From assembly GCA_037974335.1 (NCBI GenBank), contig CM075743.1, forward strand, positions 7,746,449 through 7,810,448: a DNA stretch of 64,000 nucleotides, in the 5' to 3' direction. Position numbers and translations under genes: made by a program. This document shows positions 11,008-20,373 of this stretch, one piece after another. The notes under the pieces were generated by a model. The model was not told the DNA's origin and did no database searches. It saw only the letters and a list, made by a program, of their open reading frames with translations. How positions within the stretch are numbered: the stretch's first letter is position 1; each line of letters opens with the position of its first letter. Origin of the DNA: Prionace glauca. Its lineage: Eukaryota; Chordata; Chondrichthyes; Carcharhiniformes; Carcharhinidae.

Positions 11008-11101
11008 ACTTATAATTTAGGTCAGAGGAGGTGGGAGGGTGGGATTCTCTACCAGTGTAGAGAATCGGGTATCCTCTGTGCTAATTTATAGGGTTAGGGG
11101 C

Positions 11102-11540
11102 CCCGAAAAAAAACTACAACTCCCGGCAAGCGTCTTAGTGACGACTTCCGGTTGTAACTAATTTTAAAAAAACCGCCAAAAACTCGCAACTTTAAAAAAA
11201 CTAAAAATAAAAGTTAGCCAAAGAAACAGAAAAATGTACCCGTTGCTGCCTCCTCTGATGTCCAAAAATCGCTGCCTCTCGACTTTGCTCGCCAGAAACA
11301 ATGAGGCCGATTCACGGAGGTAGGTGCTTATAAACCCCCGAAAAAAAAACTACAACTCCCGGCAGGCGTCTTAGTGACGACTTCCGGTTGTAACTAATTT
11401 AAAAAAAAACCGCCAAAAACTCGCAACTTTAAAAAAACTAAAAATAAAAGTTAGCCAAAGAAACAGAAAAATGTACCCGTTGCTGCCTCCTCTGATGTCC
11501 AAAAATCGCTGCCTCTCGACTTTGCTCGCCAGAAACAATG
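11102..11540 (-). repeat. Tandem 5' UTR units of E2 with promoter-like motifs
   Basis: A unit of 236 bases starting near 11102 is repeated at 11338-11540, the second copy cut by the element end. Each unit has ACTACAACTCCCGGCA (11113-11128 and 11349-11364 as read on the plus strand), TGACG and ACTTCCGG. These resemble ZNF143, CREB/ATF and ETS sites. Repeated promoter units at a LINE 5' end recall the monomers of rodent L1. Confidence 0.7.
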
Positions 11541-11806
11541 TCTGTGAGGAATTTGCACATTCTCCTCATATCTGTGTGGGTTTCCTCTAGGTGCCCCGAT
11601 TTCCTCCCACATTCCAAAATGTACAGGTTAGGTTGATTGGCCATGCTAAAATTGCCCCTTAGCACTCTGAGATATGTAGGTTAGAGGGATTAGTAGGTAA
11701 ATACATAGGGACATGGGGGTAGGGAATGGTTGGGATTGTGGTCAGTGCAGACTCGATGGGCCAAATTGCCTCTTTCTGCACTGTAGGGTTTCTATGATTT
11801 CTATTG
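11541..11806 (+). mobile_element. HE1-like SINE, middle layer (right part)
   Basis: This continues the SINE started at 6976. It runs from TCTGTG through the body motifs to a tail of TTTCTATG repeats near 11806. Confidence 0.8.
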
Positions 11807-11810
11807 CTCA

Positions 11811-11878
11811 AGGCTGGAATTGAACCCGGGTCCCGGGTGCTATGAAGCATCACTGCGAACCATGGTGCTACGGTGCCG
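11811..11878 (-). mobile_element. HE1-like SINE head, oldest layer (right part)
   Basis: The tRNA-like head on the minus strand, with B box seen as GGAATTGAACCCGGG, completes the SINE begun at 6743. Confidence 0.7.
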
Positions 11879-12556
11879 ATGGTTACTGGATTCACAACTG
11901 TTCCCGTGTGTGACCCCTAAAGGCTCTGGAATTTTTTCAGAAACTACTTTATTGGCTTACAAAAGCATTAGTTTCACTTCCATTCATGACAAGTAATAGA
12001 AGTTACTGTACAGAGTAAACTTGAGAAATATCTGTAGCATAATAACAAAATAAAGAGTAACATCAACTGACATTGGAAGCTATTGACTAACCAATCTGCA
12101 TGACTTCTTTGAGTAACAAACATCTCCCTCATTGACTCTGGTTAGCCTTATAACTTTCAAAATGCATTTGCCAAAGTCCCTGAAGTTATAATCCGACCCA
12201 AAGTTCTGAGTGCTCAGAGTAAACACTAGGAATTGAAAAGAAACTGTCACAATGAAAAATTCAGTAGAAAAGAGGAACTTGCAACTTACACAATGCCTTT
12301 CATGGCCAGTGAAGTATTTTTGAAATAGAGAGATGTAACTTATGTGCATCACACAATGAAGAACCTCAAATTAGATGAAAAAGCAGATTATCAATTCCAT
12401 TGATGTTGGTTACAGAATAATTATTCTCACTGGGAGAACTATTTGGATAATGCTGCTGGATTTTTTTTTAATGAGCTAAGGAAGCAGAAGGCGTTTCAGG
12501 TTAATGTCCCAACCAAAACAAAAATGACAGTTCCAACAATGCAGCATTCTCTCAGT
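11879..12556. other. Intergenic spacer, no gene seen
   Basis: The sequence is AT-rich. I see no exon with splice signals and no repeat I can name. Confidence 0.4.
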
Positions 12557-14786
12557 ACTGCAATGAACAAAGAACAAAGAACAACCCAGCACGGGAAACA
12601 GGCCCTTCGGCCCAACGAGCCTGCGCCGCCGTCCCATGGTCAGTGACCTATTCATGATTTTAGTCTATGCCTAATGTGTGAGGATCAGGGAGGTCCAATA
12701 TAGGGACAATTTGTTACCCAATTAATCAGCCTAAAAGCACATTTTTGGGATGTGGGAGGAAACCGGAGTACCCGGAGGAAACCCACGCAACCATGGGGAG
12801 AACGCGCAAACTCCCACGGACACAGGCCCAAATCCATGTGTCCGCATAGCAACAGAGATAGTCTCTGAGCTGTCATGTTGCCCTCGAGATGGTCCAGTTT
12901 ACGCACACCAACGACATGAAGCAGTAGGCAACTCCCGAAGCAACATCCAAGAGCAGCCCACCACAACCTGCTGCACGCATGCCCCTTACTGGACTTAAAT
13001 GCCTGCGGACAAAAAATTCATTATTAAAAAGACTCTATATCCCTGAGGCTAAAACTGAATCCCAAGCCTACAATGTTTAGTAACGCCTGCTATATCCCCC
13101 TATATGTAGACCGCTCATGTGGCTGTCCAAGTGACTCTTGAACAACCCTAGCGTGCCTGCTTCCACCACCTTACTCGGCAGTGCATTCCACATCCCCATT
13201 ACCCTTTGTGTGAAAAACTGCCCTCTAATATTAGTCTTATATCTAGCCCCCCTCACCCTAAGCCCGTGACCCCTCGTTCTATCCATTTCTAGTAGCGGAA
13301 AAAGCTTATCACCATCTACTCTATCTGTCCCCTTCATAATCTTATAAACCTCTATTAGATCCCCCCTCAGCCAACGTCTCTCAAGGGAAAACAGCCCAAG
13401 TGCGTTCAATCTTTCCTCGTAAGACAGCTCTTCCATACCAGGCAACATCCTGGTAAATCTCCTCTGCACTCTCTCCAGGATCTCTACATCCTTCCGGTAG
13501 TACGGTGACCAGAACTGGACGCAGTACTCCAGGTGAGGCCTAACCAACGTTCTATACAACTGCAACATCAGACTCCTACTCTTATATTCTATACCCCTTC
13601 CTATGAAGGCTAACATGCCATACGCTTTCCTCATCACATTCTGCACCTGCACCGACACCTTCAGGGACTTGTGTACACCCTCAGGTCTCTCTGCGTATCT
13701 ATACTCCGGATAGTTCTACCTTTTATCGTATAACTCCCCTCCACATTATTCCGACCAAAGTGCATCACCTCGCATTTCTCCGGATTAAATTCCATTTGCC
13801 ATCTATCTGCCCAATCTACCAGCCTGTCTATGTCCTGTTGCATTGCCAGGCACTGCTCCTCAGTACCCGCTAATCCAACCATCTTAGTGTCATCAGCAAA
13901 TTTGCTGATCACACCACCTACCCCCTCTTCCAAGTCATTAATATATACTACAAATAGTAGAGGTCCTAGTACCGAGCCCTGCGGCACCCCACTGGTGACA
14001 GACCTCCAATTGGAAAAGGAGCCTTCCACTACTACCCGCTGTCTCCTCCTCCCAAGCCAGTTCTCCACCCATCTACATACCTGGCCTTGTATCCCATGAG
14101 CCTTCACCTTTTCTATCAGCCTACCGTGAGGGACCTTGTCAAACGCCTTACTGAAATCCATATAGACAACATCAACGGCTTGTCCTTCGTCAACCGTTTT
14201 TGTCACCTCTTCAAAAAATTCCAATAGATTCGTAAGGCACAACCTCCCTGTAACGAAGCCATGCTGCGTATCCTTGATCTGATTGCAACGCTCCAGATGC
14301 TCATACATCCTATCCTTGAGGATCCTCTCCATTATCTTGCCTATAACTGAAGTCAAGCTCACTGGCCTATAGTTCCCTGGGTTATTCCTCTGACCGTTCT
14401 TAAACAACGGTACTACATTTGCAATCCGCCAATCCTCTGGGACCTCACCTGTGTCCAAAGAAGTGACAAAGATTTGCGTCAGAGGCCCAGAAATTTCATC
14501 CCTCACCTCCCTTAGCAGCCTAGGATAGATGCCATCAGGCCCCGGAGATTTATCCGTCTTTATACTGTCTAAAAGTCCCAACACCTCTTCCCTCGTGATG
14601 ACTATTTCCCTCAACGGATCCTCAAGCACAGCAGCAGACATCAGACCCCTCTCCTGCGTGAATACCGACGCAAAGTATTCATTCAAGATCTCCTCCATTC
14701 CCCCAGGTTCCAAGCATAGTTCCCCTCCTCTGTCCCTGAGAGGACCAATGTTCCCTCTAACCATCCTTTTGTTTCTAATATAGGAG
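12557..14786 (-). mobile_element. CR1 LINE, subfamily B, 5' truncated (E3')
   Basis: It holds the C-terminal half of the endonuclease-RT ORF2, starting at the NKRMVRGNIGPL region. One frame break near 13660 separates 13661-14764 from 13077-13658. The RT core (MDFSKAFDKV, GVPQGSVLGP, FADD) is readable. A long 3' UTR (13076-12557) contains a SINE-like body and ends in TTCTTTG repeats. It lies inverted to the fuller copy starting near 15027. Confidence 0.88.
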
Positions 14787-15026
14787 TAAAGTTCAGTCTG
14801 AATTGTACAATCAATCTCAGAGTGAAAGCACGACTTTCTATCATGGAATCAAGACTTAGATGTGAAGCCAAATTTTTTCCCTTAGCCCTTTTGTGTCAAA
14901 GGAAAGAAAGTTGTGCATTTATATCATGCTTTTTATGATCACCAGACATCATTCGTCAATGTAATACTTTTGAAGTGCAGTCTCTGCTGTAAAGTAGAAG
15001 ACACAGCAACCAATCCGCAGATTCTG
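14787..15026. other. Short spacer between inverted CR1 copies
   Basis: 240 bases that I cannot assign. They would form the loop if the two flanking CR1 copies paired. Confidence 0.4.
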
Positions 15027-15262
15027 ACTGACTTCTAGTTCGGGAGGGTTTTTGTTTGTTTTGGTGCTCCGTAGCGGGAGATAGGCGCAGGGGCTGCTGG
15101 GAAGGGAGCGCGGGAGTATAAAAAGAAGGCCAAGGTAGATAGCGGGCAGCGTCGGGAGCGGGCAACGGAGTGAGAGGTAGAAGGGCTTAAGCTCACTGGG
15201 CTTGGGCGAGCGCAGGTTTGATAACAGGGCTTCATATCACACCTTAACAGGGGTCAACCATA

Positions 15263-16150
15263 ATGCCAGGGTCTAGGGTTACACGTGTTCACTGTGTTCG
15301 ATGCCATATGTGGACATTTCTGGAGACAGCACATCTCCCGAAAGCCCACATATGCGGGAAATGTCTCGAGGTGCAGCGATTAAGGGCCCGGGTGAGGCAG
15401 CTGGAACTGAGGCTGGAGGATATGTTTTTAGTTAGGGAAAATGAGGAGGTAATGGAGAGGAATGGCAACCCTGAGCTAATACCAGAACCTACAAGTATAG
15501 ATGGTTGGGTTACAGTTAGGAAGAGCAAAAAGAAAAGTACTAGGAATGCCCCAGATGAATTACCCCGGAATGTCAAGGGTGGGGTGACAGTCGGGGTAGA
15601 GAAGGCAAGGGAGGGAGATCAGAAAGTGAAGAGTGCAGGGTGTGAGATAGTGGTGGGGGATGGGAATGTCAAGGGGATTGACAGGCGATTCTGTGGGCAA
15701 AAGCGGGACTCCAGGATGGTAGTCTGCCTCCCTGGAGCTGGGGTACAGGACATCTCAGAAAGGGTAGAGGGAATCTTGAAGGGTGGAGGGACTGAGTCGA
15801 ATGTGATAGTGCATGTAGGAGAGAAGGATGTAGGAACAAAGTGCAGGGGGGACATACGCAGGCAGTTCAGGGAGTTGGGGGCTAGGCTGAAATGTAGGGC
15901 CTCCAGGGTGGCGTTCTCTGGGCTGCTGCCGGTGCCTGGGGCTAGCAGGGCTAGAAATAATGAACTAATCCAATTAAATGCTTGGTTGAAAGATTGGTGT
16001 AGGGCAGAGGGATTTATATTCATAGACCACTGGGAAGTCTTTATGAAAGAACGGCTAATATACAAGAGGGATGGGGTACAGTTAACTGGGAAGGGCATAC
16101 ATATCTTAGCTGGAAGGTTAGCTGGTGTGTATCGGCAGGGTTTAAATTAA
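15263..16150 (+). CDS. CR1 ORF1 with an inactivated esterase domain
   Basis: 295 residues: C11-x2-C14 and C31-x2-C34 form a zinc-ribbon-like finger, residues 36-52 look coiled coil, and an SGNH-esterase fold follows. The nucleophile is gone: the block reads VGDGN, with Gly134 where the relative at 10027 has Ser. The catalytic His is Gln273 in RDGVQL. The fold otherwise aligns along its length (LPGAGVQDISERV, FSGLLPVPG). The frame is open, so it may keep an RNA-binding role without catalysis. It ends GLN-stop on TTTAAAT. Confidence 0.82.
   Translation: MPGSRVTRVHCVRCHMWTFLETAHLPKAHICGKCLEVQRLRARVRQLELRLEDMFLVRENEEVMERNGNPELIPEPTSIDGWVTVRKSKKKSTRNAPDELPRNVKGGVTVGVEKAREGDQKVKSAGCEIVVGDGNVKGIDRRFCGQKRDSRMVVCLPGAGVQDISERVEGILKGGGTESNVIVHVGEKDVGTKCRGDIRRQFRELGARLKCRASRVAFSGLLPVPGASRARNNELIQLNAWLKDWCRAEGFIFIDHWEVFMKERLIYKRDGVQLTGKGIHILAGRLAGVYRQGLN
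16141..16147 (+). promoter_or_regulatory. Predicted -1 frameshift heptamer, E3
   Basis: Zero-frame codons are GGT TTA AAT TAA, so T-TTA-AAT is in slippery phase. The -1 frame is open from here into ORF2. A G-rich tract (seven G, T, four G) starts nine bases downstream. Confidence 0.62.
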
Positions 16151-18924
16151 TATGGAGGGGGGGTGGGGAGGTAGACGGAACTGGAATTGGGGATAGGGTA
16201 GGCCCGGAGGGTAGGAAGAAGGATCGGGATGTTTCGGAGGGTCTTCAGTGCATGTGTTTCAATGCCAGGAGTGTGACTGGCAAAACAGATGAACTGAAGG
16301 CATTAATGTTTGAAAGGAAGTTGGAAGTGGTGGCGGTGACAGAGACTTGGTTAAAGGAAGGGCAGGATTGGCAGTTGAATGTTCCTGGGTATAAGTGTTT
16401 CAGGCGAGATAGGGGTGGGTCGCTGAGAGGTGGGGGAGTGGCGTTGTTAGTTAAGGATTGCATCGTAGCAGTGCAGAGGGAGGGAGGTACGGAGGATGTA
16501 GGAATCGAGTCGCTATGGGTGGAGTTGAGGAATAGGAAGGGTGATGTTACTCTGCTGGGTGTTTACTACAGACCGCCCAACAGCCCGAGGGCTGTGGAAG
16601 AAGGGATAAGCAGGGACATTCTAGATAAGTGCAGGAAGAATAGGGTGGTGGTAGTGGGAGATTTTAATCTCCCCAGGGTAGATTGGAATGTACTGAGATC
16701 AGAGGGTGCTGACGGGGAGGAATTTGTACAGTGTGTAATGGAAGGATCCCTGGAGCAGTACGTGGATAGACCGACCAGGGAGGGGGCTATACTTGACTTG
16801 GTTCTGGGGAATGAGCCTGGGCAGGTGGTTGACGTTGAGGTAGGAGAGCATGTGGCTAACAGTGACCACAACTCTGTCTGGTTCAAGATATTAATGGATA
16901 AAGATGAAGCCTGTCCTAAGGGGAGGGTGTTAAATTGGGGGAGGGCTAGATACAGCCGGATTAGGCAGGATCTTAAAGATACAGACTGGGGTACGCTATT
17001 TAACGGTAGGTCGACGCTGGGTATGTGGGAGTCTCTCAAGGGAAAACTACAATCTTTACAGGAAAGACATGTGCCGGTCAAGAGGAAGGATGGGAAAGGT
17101 AGGATTAGAGAGCCGTGGGTAACTAGGGATATTGAGGACCTGGTCAGGAGAAAGAGGGAAGCGTACACTAGATCGAGGCATTTGAGGACAGAGATAGCGT
17201 TAGAAGAATACAGAGAATGTAGGAGGGAACTTAAAAGGGGCATCAGAAAGGCAAAAAGGGGCCACGAAATGGCTTTGGCGGGTAGGATTAAGGAAAATCC
17301 TAAAGCATTTTACTCTTATATTAGAAACAAAAGGATGGTTAGAGGGAACATTGGTCCTCTCAGGGACAGAGGAGGGGAACTATGCTTGGAGCCTGGGGGA
17401 ATGGGGGAGATCTTGAATGAATACTTTGCGTTGGTATTCACTCAGGAGAGGGGTCAGTCCTCTGCTGCTGTGCTTGAGAAGTTTGAGGATCCGTTGAGGG
17501 AAATAGTCATCACGAGGGAAGAGGTGTTGGGACTTTTAGACACTATAAAGACAGACAAATCTCCGGGGCCTGATGGCATCTATCCTAGGCTGCTAAGGGA
17601 GGTGAGGGATGAAATTGCTGGGCCTCTGACGCAAATCTTTGTCTCTTCTTTGGACACAGGTGAGGTCCCAGAGGATTGGCGGATTGCAAATGTTGTACCG
17701 TTGTTTAAGAAGGGTCAGAGGGATAACCCAGGGAACTATAGGCCAGTGAGCTTGACTTCAGTTATAGGCAAGATAATGGAGAGGATCCTCAAGGATAGGA
17801 TGTATGTGCATCTGGAGCGCTGCAATCTGATCAGGGATACGCAGCATGGCTTCGTTACAGGGAGGTCGTGCCTTACGAATCTGTTGGAATTTTTTGAAGA
17901 GGTGACAAAAACGGTTGACGAAGGACAAGCCGTTGATGTTGTCTATATGGATTTCAGTAAGGCGTTTGACAAGGTCCCTCACGGTAGGCTGATAGAAAAG
18001 GTGAAGGCTCATGGGATACAAGGCCAGGTATGTAGATGGGTGAAGAACTGGCTTGGGAGGAGAAGACAGCGGGTAGTAGTGGAGGGCTCCTTTTCCAATT
18101 GGAGGTCTGTCACCAGTGGGGTGCCACAGGGCTCGGTACTAGGACCTCTACTATTTGTAGTATACATTAATGACTTGGAAGAGGGGGTAGGTGGTGTGAT
18201 CAGCAAATTTGCTGATGACACTAAGTTGGTTGGATTGGCGGGTACTGAGGAGCAGTGCCTGGCAATGCAACAGGACATAGATAGGCTGGTAGATTGGGCA
18301 GATAGATGGCAAATGGAATTTAATCCGGAGAAATGCGAGGTGATGCACTTTGGCCGGAATAATGTGGAAGGGAGTTATATGATAAAAGGTAGAACTATCC
18401 GGAGTATAGATACGCAGAGAGACCTGGGGGTGCAGGTACACAAGTCCCTGAAGGTGTCGGTGCAGGTGCAGAATGTGATGAGGAAAGCGTATGGCATGTT
18501 AGCCTTCATAGGAAGGGGTATAGAATATAAGAGTAGGAGTCTGATGTTGCAGTTGTATAGAACGTTGGTTAGGCCTCACCTGGAGTACTGCGTCCAGTTC
18601 TGGTCGCCGTACTACCGGAAGGATGTAGAGATCCTGGAGAGAGTGCAGAGGAGATTTACCAGGATGTTGCCTGGTATGGAAGGGCTGTCTTACGAGGAAA
18701 GATTGAACGCACTTGGGCTGTTTTCCCTTGAGAGACGTCGGCTGAGGGGGGATTTGATAGAGGTTTATAAGATTATGAAGGGGACAGATAGAGTAGATGG
18801 TGATAAGCTTTTTCCGCTATTAGAAATGGATAGAACGAGGGGTCACGGGCTTAGGGTGAGGGGGGCTAGATATAAGACTAATGTTAGAGGGCAGTTTTTC
18901 ACACAAAGGGTAGTGGGGATGTAG
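16141..18924 (+). CDS. CR1 ORF2, one premature stop near the C-terminus
   Basis: Read in the -1 frame from 16141, the ORF enters the endonuclease (NARSVTGK, TETW, GDFNLPRVDW, SDHNS) and the RT (KSPGPDGI, NYRPVSL, MDFSKAFDKV, GVPQGSVLGP, FADD). The first ATG (16252) lies three codons before the first catalytic Asn. The frame stops at a TAG at 18922 where E3' has TGG (Trp, in the MWNALP motif). About 35 C-terminal residues are thus lost. All catalytic motifs precede the stop, so activity cannot be excluded but is unlikely to be normal. Confidence 0.85.
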   Translation, partial: FKLIWRGGGEVDGTGIGDRVGPEGRKKDRDVSEGLQCMCFNARSVTGKTDELKALMFERKLEVVAVTETWLKEGQDWQLNVPGYKCFRRDRGGSLRGGGVALLVKDCIVAVQREGGTEDVGIESLWVELRNRKGDVTLLGVYYRPPNSPRAVEEGISRDILDKCRKNRVVVVGDFNLPRVDWNVLRSEGADGEEFVQCVMEGSLEQYVDRPTREGAILDLVLGNEPGQVVDVEVGEHVANSDHNSVWFKILMDKDEACPKGRVLNWGRARYSRIRQDLKDTDWGTLFNGRSTLGMWESLKGKLQSLQERHVPVKRKDGKGRIREPWVTRDIEDLVRRKREAYTRSRHLRTEIALEEYRECRRELKRGIRKAKRGHEMALAGRIKENPKAFYSYIRNKRMVRGNIGPLRDRGGELCLEPGGMGEILNEYFALVFTQERGQSSAAVLEKFEDPLREIVITREEVLGLLDTIKTDKSPGPDGIYPRLLREVRDEIAGPLTQIFVSSLDTGEVPEDWRIANVVPLFKKGQRDNPGNYRPVSLTSVIGKIMERILKDRMYVHLERCNLIRDTQHGFVTGRSCLTNLLEFFEEVTKTVDEGQAVDVVYMDFSKAFDKVPHGRLIEKVKAHGIQGQVCRWVKNWLGRRRQRVVVEGSFSNWRSVTSGVPQGSVLGPLLFVVYINDLEEGVGGVISKFADDTKLVGLAGTEEQCLAMQQDIDRLVDWADRWQMEFNPEKCEVMHFGRNNVEGSYMIKGRTIRSIDTQRDLGVQVHKSLKVSVQVQNVMRKAYGMLAFIGRGIEYKSRSLMLQLYRTLVRPHLEYCVQFWSPYYRKDVEILERVQRRFTRMLPGMEGLSYEERLNALGLFSLERRRLRGDLIEVYKIMKGTDRVDGDKLFPLLEMDRTRGHGLRVRGARYKTNVRGQFFTQRVVGM

Positions 18925-19443
18925 AATGCACTGCCGAGTGAGGTGGTGGAAGCAGGCACGCTAGGGTTGTTCAAGAGTCACTTGGACAGCCACATGAGCA
19001 GTTTACATATAGGGGGATATAGCAGGCCTTATTAAGCATTGTAGGCTTGGGGTCAGTTTAGTCTCAGGGGTATAGAGTCTTTAATAATGAAATTTTTATC
19101 CACAGGCACTTACCATCTCGAGGGCATCATGGCAGCACAGAGGTTATCTCTGTTGCTGTGCGGACACATGGAGTTGGGCCTGTGTCCGTGGGAGTTTGTG
19201 CGTTCTCCCCGTGGTTGCGTGGGTTTCCTCCGGGTGCTCCGGTTTCCTCCCACATCCCAAAAATGTGCTTTTAGGCTGATTGATTGGGTAACAAATTGTC
19301 CCTATATTGGACCTCCCTGATCCTCACACAGTAGGCATAGACTAGAGTCATGAATAGGTCACTGACCATGGGACGGCGGCGCGGGCTCGTTGGGCCGAAG
19401 GGCCTGTTTCCCGTGCTGTTTTGTTCTTTGTTCTTTGTTCTTT

Positions 19444-19742
19444 ATACAAGGACCAAGAAATAGGAGCAGTGGTGGCTACCATGCCCCTCAAGCCCGTCCC
19501 ACCATTCAGTATGATCATGGCTGATCGATGCTAATCTCAAGTCCTTTTCTGTGCCACTTCCCCAAAGCCCTCTATTCCTCAAACTATCAACTATTTATCC
19601 ATCTCCACTTTAAATACTTCTGACAATCAAGCCTCCATTATGCATTGGGGCCAAAAATTCGAGAGATTCACCAACCTCTGCAAGAAGAATTTTCTACACA
19701 CCTCACTTTTAAATGATCTGCCCTGTGTCTTGGTTAAATTAT
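19444..19742 (-). mobile_element. Old CR1 3' fragment
   Basis: The decayed sequence keeps the pattern of CR1 3' ends in antisense (CATTCAGTATGATCATGGCTG and the ORF2 C-terminus). No open frame remains. Confidence 0.6.
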
Positions 19743-20061
19743 GGTGTGCTGGGGTCTGAGGGGGTGAAGTGGGGTGGGGGGGGGCTTTGGAGTGAGGTGG
19801 GGTGTTGATGGGTACTGAGTGGGGTGCGACAAACCTTGGTCATGGGACCACTCTCTCTGAATCGATTAACCCGGACTCAGAAACTCCAGGCGAATTGATT
19901 ACGTTGATATCAAACTGGGAGGAGCAGTGGGAATGCCGAGAACAACTCCAAAGCTCCTGAAGGAGTTGGACAAAAGTAAATAGGTGGGCAGCTCATGGCA
20001 GAAGGAATTGAATGGAACTGATATACAGAGAAAGGAGCAATAAGCAGCAGGAACGGTTTTC
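19743..20061. other. Gene B 3' UTR region
   Basis: This lies just downstream of the gene B stop on the minus strand. No AATAAA signal was found on that strand, so the polyadenylation site is unknown. A G-rich tract at 19756-19830 (C-rich on the sense strand) is present. Confidence 0.4.
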
Positions 20062-20373
20062 CTAACGAGTGAAGTTAGCATAAACTGTCATTTCGGATTC
20101 TTGCGGAGTGAGCAGCCTTGGAGTTTCTGGATTTTTCCGTTGTGGCTGGCTCGGAATGCTGACGGCACTGTAGATGACACTGTCTGGGTTGTTAATGGAG
20201 TGACATGACACTTCACCGCTCTGTATAGACGTGTTCTTCTCAAACTGCACTGCTGCATATGTGATTCCATCATTATCCAATGGGGTGTTTCTCTTTCTGT
20301 GCTTTCCTGCTGCTTTCCTGCCATCATGGTTAATATGTGAATTCACAATGCTCTCTTCCAATGCTGCCAACTG
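20062..20373 (-). CDS. Gene B exon 9: cytoplasmic tail with two ITIMs
   Basis: The exon starts in phase 0 after TTTTAG and encodes 103 residues then TAG. ITYAAV (Tyr560) and VIYSAV (Tyr589) fit the ITIM pattern [ILVS]xYxx[ILV]. A third site, MTVYANF (Tyr619), is ITSM-like but has Phe at +3. A basic patch, KHRKR, precedes the first ITIM. By family knowledge these motifs bind SHP-1/SHP-2 when phosphorylated. Confidence 0.9.
   Translation of the reverse strand, partial: QLAALEESIVNSHINHDGRKAAGKHRKRNTPLDNDGITYAAVQFEKNTSIQSGEVSCHSINNPDSVIYSAVSIPSQPQRKNPETPRLLTPQESEMTVYANFTR

Larger units (their letters stand above)
7054..11540 (-). mobile_element. CR1 LINE, subfamily A, apparently full length and intact (E2)
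   Basis: The element reads from a 5' UTR with tandem promoter-like units (11540-11102) through ORF1 (to 10027) and ORF2 (to 7145) to a 3' end of repeated TTCTATG at 7054. Both frames are open throughout and key catalytic residues are present. No target duplication beyond one ambiguous base is visible, which fits CR1. Clade assignment rests on the ORF1 esterase, the APE endonuclease plus RT layout and the octamer-like tail. It is the youngest insertion in its nest and the best candidate in the window for recent activity. Confidence 0.92.
15027..19443 (+). mobile_element. CR1 LINE, subfamily B, near full length (E3)
   Basis: A GC-rich 5' UTR with GTATAAAAAG at 15116-15125 is followed by ORF1 (15263-16150), ORF2 (to a premature stop at 18922-18924) and a long 3' UTR with the same SINE-like body as E3'. 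It ends in TTCTTTG repeats. Compared with E3', about 110 bases of 3' UTR are missing near 19110. The exact 5' end is uncertain. Confidence 0.88.
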
